This document shows positions 13,398 through 19,809 of a stretch of 21,605 nt of DNA, piece by piece (within the stretch, counting starts at the first letter, position 1; every line of letters starts with the position of its first letter). Source of the stretch: Anaerolineaceae bacterium UBA1363. Its GTDB lineage: Bacteria > Chloroflexota > Anaerolineae > Anaerolineales > Anaerolineaceae. The DNA lies in the NCBI GenBank assembly GCA_002306055.1, contig DBRR01000007.1:9360-30964 (forward strand), given 5' to 3'. The notes below the pieces were generated by a model. The model saw only the letters and a program-made list of their open reading frames with translations. It ran no database searches and had not been told where the DNA came from. Made by a program: the position numbers and the translations under genes.

Positions 13398-14378
13398 ATG
13401 CAAACCTTTTTACGTGGTCGTGACCTGATTGGCGATTTGGACTTTTCGAAAGAAGAAGTCGAAACCGTTCTGGACGTTGCCTGGGACCTCAAACGCAAAC
13501 GCGCCCTCAACGAACCCCACCCCTATCTGCGCGATAAAGTGCTGGCGATGCTGTTCTTCTTCAGCAGCACGCGCACCCGCGGTTCCTTCGAAGCTGGCAT
13601 GGCGCAGCTCGGTGGGCATGGCGCTTTCATCGAGAGCAAGACCACCCAGATTTCCCATGGAGATACTGCCAAGGAGATTGGCGAGATCTACGGCCGCTAT
13701 TTTGATGGCATCGCCATCCGCCACTGCGATTGGGGCATTGGCAATTCTTATCTCAATGAAGTTGCCAAAAACTGCCGCGTGCCTGTGCTGAATATGCAGT
13801 GCGATATCTATCACCCCTTCCAATGCCTGGCTGACCTGATGACCATCATGGAGAAGAAAGGCCGCGATTTGAGGAGGAAGAAGATTGTTGTCTCCTGGGC
13901 TTATGCTGCCTCTTATCTCAAACCCATTTCGGTGCCGCAATCGCTTATCATCCAGATGCCGCGCTTTGGCATGGATGTCACGCTGGCTTACCCCAAGGAA
14001 TTCCCGCTCATGCCCGATATCGAACAGCAAGCCGCCGATGAGGCCAAAAAATGGGGTACCTCCTTTGAGATCGTGCACGACATGGACGAAGGCATGAAGG
14101 ACGCGGATGTGATCTATGCCAAGAGTTGGGGACCACTCATGACCACGGACGACCCTGTGAAGGGAAAACAATTGCAGGATTCGTACACCGATTGGATCAT
14201 GAATCAGCGCCGGCTGGAGCTCGCCAAGAGCGATGCCATCTATATGCACCCACTGCCGGCTGACCGCAACATCGAAGTCACCGATGAGGTCATCGACGGA
14301 CCTAATTCGGTGGTTTATGATGAAGCTGAAAACCGCCTGCATGCGCAAAAAGCCGTCATGGCTCTGACCATGAGCTAG
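13398..14378 (+). CDS. ygeW: YgeW-like knotted carbamoyltransferase
   Basis: Aspartate/ornithine carbamoyltransferase superfamily, 326 residues, shorter than E. coli YgeW (about 396). The carbamoyl-phosphate loop STRTR is at 57-61, with HPFQ at 139-142. The segment WAYAASYLKPISVPQ (167-181) and FGMDVTLAYP (190-199) match YgeW and acetylornithine carbamoyltransferase, which carry a knotted C-terminal fold. The C-terminus DEAENRLHAQKAVMA (308-322) is close to acetylornithine carbamoyltransferase. The usual HCLP of ornithine-type enzymes is H284-P-L-P here, followed by ADR. The acceptor substrate is therefore unclear and plain ornithine is unlikely. A terminator follows, so it is monocistronic. 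The symbol marks family resemblance only. Confidence 0.82.
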   Translation: MQTFLRGRDLIGDLDFSKEEVETVLDVAWDLKRKRALNEPHPYLRDKVLAMLFFFSSTRTRGSFEAGMAQLGGHGAFIESKTTQISHGDTAKEIGEIYGRYFDGIAIRHCDWGIGNSYLNEVAKNCRVPVLNMQCDIYHPFQCLADLMTIMEKKGRDLRRKKIVVSWAYAASYLKPISVPQSLIIQMPRFGMDVTLAYPKEFPLMPDIEQQAADEAKKWGTSFEIVHDMDEGMKDADVIYAKSWGPLMTTDDPVKGKQLQDSYTDWIMNQRRLELAKSDAIYMHPLPADRNIEVTDEVIDGPNSVVYDEAENRLHAQKAVMALTMS

Positions 14379-14398
14379 ACTCAACCAAATTTACTACG

Positions 14399-14432
14399 AC
14401 CGGAAAGCTTACGCTTTCCGGTTTCTTTTTTA
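14399..14432 (+). terminator. rho-independent terminator of the carbamoyltransferase gene
   Basis: ACCGGAAAGC (14399-14408) pairs perfectly with GCTTTCCGGT (14413-14422) around TTAC and is followed by TTCTTTTTT. Confidence 0.95.
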
Positions 14433-14486
14433 GTTGTGCCAGAAATTCATGTAAAATACATAGACACACATCATCCAGGCATTGCA

Positions 14487-14505
14487 GGAAGGAGGGCCAG
14501 CGTTG
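14487..14505 (+). promoter_or_regulatory. ribosome binding site fixing a TTG start
   Basis: AGGAAGGAGGG (14487-14497) is a very strong Shine-Dalgarno. It lies 5 nt before TTG 14503, followed by AACAAG. A longer frame from TTG 14482 would place this site inside the coding region, so 14503 is the better start. Confidence 0.75.
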
Positions 14506-14943
14506 AACAAGTTTTTTCTGTTCCTGATCGATATCGCAACCGGGCTTTCTTTGGCTATCCAGGTTCTGATCCATCCAACGCTTGAAGCGTCTGCGAGGGC
14601 AATGTATTTGATCGCCGCAGTGGTCTTCATTAACTGGGCAGTTTTCACCTGGCTCGCCTACTCCTCGGCAATGAAAGAACAACAACTCGCTTCAGCTTCC
14701 AAACCATCGCTTGAGTTGCCCAAAGATGTTGCTAATCAACGCAGGAAGTCCTTGCTTGATGTTACAACAATTACTTACCTGGTAGTCATCCTGCTTGCCT
14801 TGATCAGCCTGAATGTGCTGGTGTTCCTTGAAATGACGCAAGTTTCTTACCTGGTTTGGATCATTCTGACAGCCATTCTTTTACCGCTCCTCGTCGCCTG
14901 GATTGCGAACCGGGGAATCAAGAAATCGCATAAAGAAATGTGA
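14503..14943 (+). CDS. four-helix membrane protein, unknown function
   Basis: 146 residues from TTG 14503. Four hydrophobic helices are visible: FLFLIDIATGLSLAIQVLI, MYLIAAVVFINWAVFTWLAY, TYLVVILLALISLNVLVFL and YLVWIILTAILLPLLVAWIA. A charged loop between the second and third helix contains SAMKEQQLAS. The C-terminus is lysine-rich (NRGIKKSHKEM). I recognise no family. It is the first gene of a run with the TfoX-N protein (6-nt gap) and the following one-pass protein. Upstream TAAAAT at 14452-14457 is a possible -10 box, but no -35 fits well. Confidence 0.75.
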   Translation: MNKFFLFLIDIATGLSLAIQVLIHPTLEASARAMYLIAAVVFINWAVFTWLAYSSAMKEQQLASASKPSLELPKDVANQRRKSLLDVTTITYLVVILLALISLNVLVFLEMTQVSYLVWIILTAILLPLLVAWIANRGIKKSHKEM

Positions 14944-14949
14944 GCTGAC

Positions 14950-15312
14950 ATGGCGACATCCAAAGAATACATCAATTATGTGCTGGAATGCCTGAGCCAT
15001 ATCGAAGGCATCAGTGCCCGGAAGATGTTTGGCGATTATGGTCTCTACATGTTCAACCGGGTGATGGGTCTTGTGTGCGACGACCAGGTATTCCTCAAGG
15101 TGCTGCCGGGCAGCACGCGCGTGTTGGGTGAGGACGCTCTCACCGGCGAGGCATACCAGGGTTCTAAGCCTTATTACATCATTCAAGGCCTGGAAGATGA
15201 TGAAAAAATGGCACTGCTCTTTCGCGCTCTGTACGAGGACGTGCCAGAACCAAAGCCCAAAAAACCTCGCAGCAGAAAATTAACCCAAATGTCCACAGGA
15301 GGGATTCGATGA
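14950..15312 (+). CDS. TfoX N-terminal domain protein
   Basis: 120-residue small cytoplasmic protein. It carries ECLSHIEGISARKMFGDYGL (13-32), then VFLKVLPGSTR and GSKPYYIIQG, the pattern of TfoX_N proteins. In gammaproteobacteria TfoX/Sxy regulates competence. Stand-alone TfoX_N proteins elsewhere have no established role, so a competence function should not be assumed. The tail (PEPKPKKPRSRK, 99-110) is basic and Pro-rich. Its stop overlaps the next ATG by 4 nt (ATGA). It lies 6 nt after the membrane-protein gene without a clear Shine-Dalgarno. Confidence 0.88.
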   Translation: MATSKEYINYVLECLSHIEGISARKMFGDYGLYMFNRVMGLVCDDQVFLKVLPGSTRVLGEDALTGEAYQGSKPYYIIQGLEDDEKMALLFRALYEDVPEPKPKKPRSRKLTQMSTGGIR

Positions 15313-15941
15313 AAGCAACCACTCTTGAGATCATCCTGTTTGTTATCCAACTGCTCAGCCTGATTGCATTAGTCGTCTATGTGATCAAGACAGCTGAAGT
15401 GGCTGAGGGTACCAGGCAATCCGCCCAGGCTATGGACCGCAGCGTCGCGGAGATGGTGGAAGATCGCGATCAAGAGATCGCGCCATATGTAGTGGTTTTT
15501 TTTGATCATCAGACTGACTCACCCATTTTTGACCTGGTCATCAAAAATACAGGGCGCACAGCCGCACGAAATGTGGAAATCGCTTTTAACCCGCCCCTGC
15601 AGACTTCGTTGAAGAATTACGATATTGCGCAGTTGGCTTTTATTCACCAGATCATTCCCACCCTGCCTCCCGAATATGAGATGCGCGCGTCCGTGGATGT
15701 GATTGATAATGTCCTGAAGTCAGAAACATTGCCCAAACAATATCGCGTGAAAGTCAGCTATACGGGTGGGATTAAAGCTAATCTGCGCGAGTCCGAATAC
15801 CTGCTTGATCTCAACGTTTTCAAGGGGATCCTCGAGACCCATACACGCAGCCTTACTGACCTGACGCTGGCGGTGGAAAGCATATCGGATAAGATTGACG
15901 AACTCGCCAAAAGTATCCACGACAGCATCAAACCTTTTTAA
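15309..15941 (+). CDS. single-pass protein with cytoplasmic or extracytoplasmic beta domain
   Basis: 210 residues, family unknown. A transmembrane helix spans about 6-26, followed by a polar helical stretch (27-56). A beta-rich domain (about 58-155) holds APYVVVFFDHQ and FDLVIKNTGRTAARNVEI, resembling immunoglobulin-like or CARDB-type strands. A probable C-terminal coiled coil lies at about 178-207 (SLTDLTLAVESISDKIDELA). Phage- and transporter-associated proteins of unknown function can show this layout. AGGAGGG (15297-15303) lies 5 nt before the ATG inside the upstream gene. It ends only 3 nt from the convergent decarboxylase gene and no terminator is visible between them. Confidence 0.75.
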   Translation: MKATTLEIILFVIQLLSLIALVVYVIKTAEVAEGTRQSAQAMDRSVAEMVEDRDQEIAPYVVVFFDHQTDSPIFDLVIKNTGRTAARNVEIAFNPPLQTSLKNYDIAQLAFIHQIIPTLPPEYEMRASVDVIDNVLKSETLPKQYRVKVSYTGGIKANLRESEYLLDLNVFKGILETHTRSLTDLTLAVESISDKIDELAKSIHDSIKPF

Positions 15942-15944
15942 GGA

Positions 15945-16919
15945 TCAGTCAGCCAGCCTTGCGCCGTCAGCTGGCGCTCCGACCAGCACATTTTTTACCC
16001 CCGGCAGCTCCAACAGAGCCTTCCGCAGCCACTCCAGCTCGTCTGCGAGAGCCAACACATGCACATTTGGTCCGGCATCCACCGTGGCGCAGACCGCGTG
16101 ACCCTGTTTGCGCCACTGCCAGACCTGCCAAAGCAGCACTTCGGTGGCTGGCTCCCAGTAGACCAACGGCGGATTGCTGGTGCGCATCACAGCGTGCATG
16201 TAGTGCGAGTCGAGCTCAACTACTTCCGCAAATCGGGCAAAATCGCGCCCGAGCAGTGCCTCGCGGCAGTGCTTAAGGCGATCCGGGGCATCCTGCACGC
16301 GCTGGGCGTTGAGCGGTGAGGTCTGCGCCAGTTTGTGTCCGGTGCTTGAGCCAACCGGCTTATGCTCCTGGCTGATCACGGCGACTGCGTCCACCAGGTT
16401 CCAGTAGTCTTTGGGGGCAATGCTGACGGCATAGGAACTGGCGTCATCCTCGCCGGGCAGCCATTCCACGAACCCATCCGGAATTGAGCGGCATGCCGAA
16501 CCGGAACCCAACCGCGCAAGCCGTGACAAGTCTTTTTGGCTGAGGTCCAAGCCTGCGGCCTTGCTGGCAGCCAGTGCCAGGGCAGCGAAGGCGGAGGCGG
16601 AGGAGGCAATCCCCGCGCCGGTGGGAAAATTATTTGAGGAGGAGACGCGAGCGTATTGGTTGGAGTTCGCTAGCCGCCGTACGTGGTCGAGAAATTGGCT
16701 TACCCTTTGCAGCGAAGAGCCCGATTGCGTTTCGCCATTCAGTTCGAAGCTGTCTTGCTTTAGCTCCGCACCAAACTGTACAGTCGTCGTGCTTTCCATC
16801 CCGCTCAGATTCATCGATATCGAGCCGTTCAGCGGCAAGCGAAGTACGTCGTCGCGATTGCCCCAATATTTGATGAAGGCAATGTTGGGATGGGCGATGG
16901 CGGTGAATTCAGGCTGCAT
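15945..16919 (-). CDS. mevalonate-pathway decarboxylase (GHMP kinase fold); monophosphate or diphosphate substrate open
   Basis: 324-residue cytoplasmic enzyme that phosphorylates and decarboxylates (5-di)phosphomevalonate to an isopentenyl phosphate. Recognisable are HPNIAFIKYWG (10-20), the ATP-binding NFPTGAGIASSASAFAALA (97-115), GSGSACRSI (138-146) with R144, and CATVDAGPNVHVL (277-289) with the probable catalytic D281. Y18 is kept. Where classical diphosphomevalonate decarboxylases read YWGK and SSR, this protein has N21 and SST (191-193), and SIYGG is SIPDG. These losses are discussed as a finding. No other mevalonate gene is nearby. It is monocistronic, with TATAAT at 16939-16944. Confidence 0.9.
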   Translation of the reverse strand: MQPEFTAIAHPNIAFIKYWGNRDDVLRLPLNGSISMNLSGMESTTTVQFGAELKQDSFELNGETQSGSSLQRVSQFLDHVRRLANSNQYARVSSSNNFPTGAGIASSASAFAALALAASKAAGLDLSQKDLSRLARLGSGSACRSIPDGFVEWLPGEDDASSYAVSIAPKDYWNLVDAVAVISQEHKPVGSSTGHKLAQTSPLNAQRVQDAPDRLKHCREALLGRDFARFAEVVELDSHYMHAVMRTSNPPLVYWEPATEVLLWQVWQWRKQGHAVCATVDAGPNVHVLALADELEWLRKALLELPGVKNVLVGAPADGARLAD

Positions 16920-16938
16920 GATATTCTCTCTGAGTTGA

Positions 16939-16944
16939 ATTATA
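16939..16944 (-). promoter_or_regulatory. -10 box of the decarboxylase gene
   Basis: Minus-strand TATAAT lies 19 nt before ATG 16919, giving a leader of about 12 nt with a weak GAGAG. No convincing -35 box is seen. Confidence 0.45.
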
Positions 16945-17068
16945 GCTTAGCACAATCCTATACACACCATTTTGAAGCCGCAAGTCGGAATGAGAATGCC
17001 TCACTTAGTTGATACACCGATAACCTCGTGCAGGCTCACTCCGACATCGATTAGCAGACATTGATTGC

Positions 17069-17099
17069 GGCGGAGTGCGCGAAGACAGCACATTCCGCC
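17069..17099. repeat. hairpin in the decarboxylase/deoC intergenic region
   Basis: GGCGGA pairs with TCCGCC over a 19-nt interior that itself has TG/CA pairs at its ends. It lies in the 287-bp divergent spacer. A possible deoC -10 box, TAAAAT, is at 17154-17159. I see nothing else in the spacer. Confidence 0.4.
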
Positions 17100-17206
17100 T
17101 TAAACTCTGCTGTTCATTTGTTTCCACAAACAACAAAGACCGTGCTTAAGGGGTAAAATTAACCAAACCGGTCAGAGGGGAGCCGGAAAAATCCAAGGAG
17201 TACACC

Positions 17207-18019
17207 ATGACCACCAACGATTTTCAATCCGTTTATGCTTTTCAAATAACACTTACATCCCACGGGCAATCCATGACAACCTATTTCGACAAAAAAGGCC
17301 GGGTTCAGAAGGTTGAAGCTGGTATTATGGATCCCGCTGACTCTGATCACACCCTCCCGCTGGCTAGCATCATCGATCATACCCTTCTCAAACCGGATGC
17401 CACAGCCGAGCAGATTGCGATCCTCTGCGAGCAAGCTTTGCAATACCACTTCGGTGCGGTTTGCGTCAACAGTTACTGGGTTGCTTACTGCAAAGCCGCA
17501 CTGGCAGGCTCAGGCGTCAAAGTTGGAGCGACGATCGGTTTCCCCCTGGGAGCGATGTCCACAAGTGCCAAAGTTTATGAGGCCAAACGCGCGATAAAAG
17601 ATGGAGCGACTGAAATTGACATGGTGATCAACGTGGGCGAGCTCAAATCGCGCAACCTGTCGGCAGTAGCGAATGATATCCGCGAAGTCGTGCGGGTAGC
17701 ACACCGGAAGGGTGCGATCGTTAAGGTTATTTTGGAGACCTGCCTCCTCACAGACGAAGAAAAGGTCACTGCCTGCCTGCTGGCCAAGGAAGCAGGAGCA
17801 GATTTTGTGAAGACCTCGACCGGTTTTTCAACCAGCGGCGCGACGGTGGAAGATGTGCGCCTGATGCGCAGCGTGGTAGGCCCCGAAATGGGCGTCAAAG
17901 CCTCTGGCGGCATCCGCAGCCTGGCAGATGCCCAGGCGATGATCGCAGCCGGCGCGACCCGCATCGGCACCAGTAGCGGCGTCAAGATGGTGGAAGAACT
18001 GGCGGCCCAACAAGCCTGA
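17207..18019 (+). CDS. deoC: deoxyribose-phosphate aldolase
   Basis: Class I aldolase that splits 2-deoxyribose-5-phosphate into acetaldehyde and glyceraldehyde-3-phosphate in deoxynucleoside catabolism. Motifs in order: IDHTLLKPDAT, KVGATIGFPLGA, ATEIDMVINVGELKS with the catalytic Asp, KVILETCLL, the Schiff-base lysine in DFVKTSTGFSTSGAT, and VKASGGIRS. The core starts near residue 50, leaving a roughly 45-residue N-terminal extension without a recognised domain. ATG 17207 has AAGGAG at 17195-17200, so I kept the long form; ATG 17273 is the alternative but lacks a ribosome binding site. It is monocistronic with its own terminator, and no other deo gene is nearby. Confidence 0.95.
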   Translation: MTTNDFQSVYAFQITLTSHGQSMTTYFDKKGRVQKVEAGIMDPADSDHTLPLASIIDHTLLKPDATAEQIAILCEQALQYHFGAVCVNSYWVAYCKAALAGSGVKVGATIGFPLGAMSTSAKVYEAKRAIKDGATEIDMVINVGELKSRNLSAVANDIREVVRVAHRKGAIVKVILETCLLTDEEKVTACLLAKEAGADFVKTSTGFSTSGATVEDVRLMRSVVGPEMGVKASGGIRSLADAQAMIAAGATRIGTSSGVKMVEELAAQQA

Positions 18020-18050
18020 GTTTTTCACGAAATCATTAAAAAGTAGACAA

Positions 18051-18100
18051 AAACCCACCCCTAACTCCCTTTAGAAGAGACAAGCGGGGTGGGTTTCTTA
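18051..18100. terminator. terminator between deoC and the convergent DUF1667 gene
   Basis: AAACCCACCCC (18051-18061) pairs perfectly with GGGGTGGGTTT (18086-18096) around a 24-nt loop. The plus strand continues TCTTATTT; the minus strand continues TTGTCT after the stem's GGTTT, so it could act in both directions. Confidence 0.75.
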
Positions 18101-18155
18101 TTTAAAGTGGTATTTACTCGTCTTGAAAGATGGGAGTTATCAATCCCGTGAGATC

Positions 18156-18521
18156 CTACTTCTCCGGCATATCACGGCTGGCAATAACGTCCACGCCCGT
18201 ACCAATGACGTTGGGGATAATGACCTGGGTCGCCTTGACAGGTGCTTTCACTTCAACCGCGCGGATGGCAGCCAAGACATCGCCTATGCGCCGCTTGGGG
18301 ATGGTGCCCTTGGTGTAGACCGGTAAAAGCGGATGTAAGCCGCCAACCACTCTGACCGTACTGGCAACCATACGCTGAGGGGCGATGGCTTCCTGGCGAC
18401 CGTAGGTCTCGCCGCGCCGGCAGCGTTGACCCAATATCTTGACTACTTCGTCGCCTTCCATTCGTACGATCAATTTACAGCCCATTGGGCAGGCAGTGCA
18501 GATAAAATTCTTTTCTTCCAT
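18156..18521 (-). CDS. DUF1667 cysteine-motif protein, probable Fe-S subunit
   Basis: 121-residue soluble protein. Cysteines C8, C11, C15 and C34 (FICTACPMGC, then GQRC) have the C-x2-C-x3-C-x(n)-C spacing of the 4Fe-4S domain of molybdopterin oxidoreductases, so it may carry one cluster. The rest matches DUF1667 (GETYGRQEAIAPQRMVASTV, IPKRRIGDVLAAI). It starts 1 nt after the stop of the FAD/NAD(P) oxidoreductase gene. In other bacteria DUF1667 proteins sit with the same two flavoproteins, so it is probably the electron-transfer subunit of a glycerol-3-phosphate-dehydrogenase-like complex. Cluster binding is inferred. Confidence 0.87.
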   Translation of the reverse strand: MEEKNFICTACPMGCKLIVRMEGDEVVKILGQRCRRGETYGRQEAIAPQRMVASTVRVVGGLHPLLPVYTKGTIPKRRIGDVLAAIRAVEVKAPVKATQVIIPNVIGTGVDVIASRDMPEK

Positions 18522-18522
18522 C

Positions 18523-19809
18523 TTATGCCTCTGATTTAGGATAAATATCGACGGTCAATCTGCCAGCTTTTTCGACTTCAGCTGCCATTTTAGGCTTGAG
18601 CACGATCGTGACCATCTCACCCGGGCGCACATAACGCTCTGAACGCCGCACGATGCTGTTTTCTTCTCCATGCACTTCCAACCAGACATCTTCCTCGATC
18701 GGTTTGGTAACGCGCATTTGCAGACTGATATCCCCATTTTCCAAAGCTTGTTTATCCAATTTATGGGGAACGATGTAGCGCACGTTTTTGCCAGGAACAA
18801 GTGGAATGTATCGGGCAGAACGTTCTTTTTCAGCCAAGGCAAATTCTGCGGCACTTCGTCCAGCTTCAGAACCTGCCATTGATACGTAATCGACCAGGTC
18901 GTAAACGTGCACCACGTTGCCGGCGGCGAAAATGCCCGGCACACTGGTCTGGAAATGTTCATCCACGTATGGACCACCAGTCACGGGGTCCAGAAGTACA
19001 CCAGCCTTCTTGGAGAGTTCGTTTTCAGGGATCAAACCGACTGAGAGCAACAAGGTATCGCATGGGATTATCTCTTCACTGCCGGGAATGAAATTCCATT
19101 TATCATCGACTGCAACAGCCTCGATCGCTTCAACCCGATTCTTGCCAATGATTTTCTTGACAGTATATTGAAGCTGTAATGGGATGCCCCAGTCATCCAA
19201 ACACTGCACATAGTTTCGGCTCAAGCCAGACAAGTAAGATTGAATTTCAAGTACCCGTTCCACATGCGCGCCCTCAAAAGTCAGGCGTCGTGCCATGATC
19301 ATGCCAATGTCACCAGAGCCAAGAATGACAAAGTTATTACCGGGCATATAACCTTCCACGTTCACCCAGCGCTGGGCGGTTCCGGCTGTGAAGACGCCAT
19401 TCGGGCGATAGCCTGGGATTCGCACCTGGGCGCGGGTGCGTTCGCGGCAGCCCATTGCCAAAACGATGGCGTGGGCGTCCACTTCGATATATCCTAAATC
19501 CCGGCTGGTTAGGTATAACTTGCGTTGAGAGGTCACATCCATGACCATGGTATCCATCAGGAAGGTGATCCCCAATGTTTTGGCTTCGTTAATATAGCGC
19601 TGAGCATATTCAGGACCAGGAAGATCTTCTTTGAAGGTTTGCAGACCGAAACCGTTATGGATGCACTGCAGCAGGATACCGCCCAATTCAACGTCGCGTT
19701 CAATGACCAAAACGTCATCTGCGCCGCCTTTTTTGGCTTCGATAGCAGCTGCAAGTCCGCCAGGACCAGAACCAATTACAACCACGTCATATTGCTTCTT
19801 AGTTAACAT
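18523..19809 (-). CDS. FAD/NAD(P)-dependent oxidoreductase, middle subunit of glycerol-3-phosphate-type cassette
   Basis: 428-residue flavoprotein of the pyridine-nucleotide-disulfide-reductase fold. The FAD dinucleotide motif is VVIGSGPGGLAAA (10-22), the second Rossmann motif VILGSGDIGM (161-170), and the FAD-closing GIFAAGNVV (292-300). C49 in GGILLQCIHNGFG is typical of this subgroup, but the CxxC of thioredoxin-type reductases is absent. The C-terminal 90 residues are beta-rich. It overlaps the upstream dehydrogenase by 11 nt and has GGAGGTC before ATG 19809, so it is coexpressed. Its probable role is passing electrons between the GlpA-like subunit, NAD(P) and the DUF1667 protein; direction and partner are not known. 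Confidence 0.9.
   Translation of the reverse strand: MLTKKQYDVVVIGSGPGGLAAAIEAKKGGADDVLVIERDVELGGILLQCIHNGFGLQTFKEDLPGPEYAQRYINEAKTLGITFLMDTMVMDVTSQRKLYLTSRDLGYIEVDAHAIVLAMGCRERTRAQVRIPGYRPNGVFTAGTAQRWVNVEGYMPGNNFVILGSGDIGMIMARRLTFEGAHVERVLEIQSYLSGLSRNYVQCLDDWGIPLQLQYTVKKIIGKNRVEAIEAVAVDDKWNFIPGSEEIIPCDTLLLSVGLIPENELSKKAGVLLDPVTGGPYVDEHFQTSVPGIFAAGNVVHVYDLVDYVSMAGSEAGRSAAEFALAEKERSARYIPLVPGKNVRYIVPHKLDKQALENGDISLQMRVTKPIEEDVWLEVHGEENSIVRRSERYVRPGEMVTIVLKPKMAAEVEKAGRLTVDIYPKSEA

Noticed and set aside
13410..14384. 324-codon minus-strand frame opposite the carbamoyltransferase gene
   Set aside because: It mirrors a complete carbamoyltransferase and shows no domain of its own.
14950..15312. Competence regulator role for the TfoX-N protein
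   Set aside because: Only the N-terminal domain is present and no competence genes are nearby, so the gammaproteobacterial role cannot be transferred.
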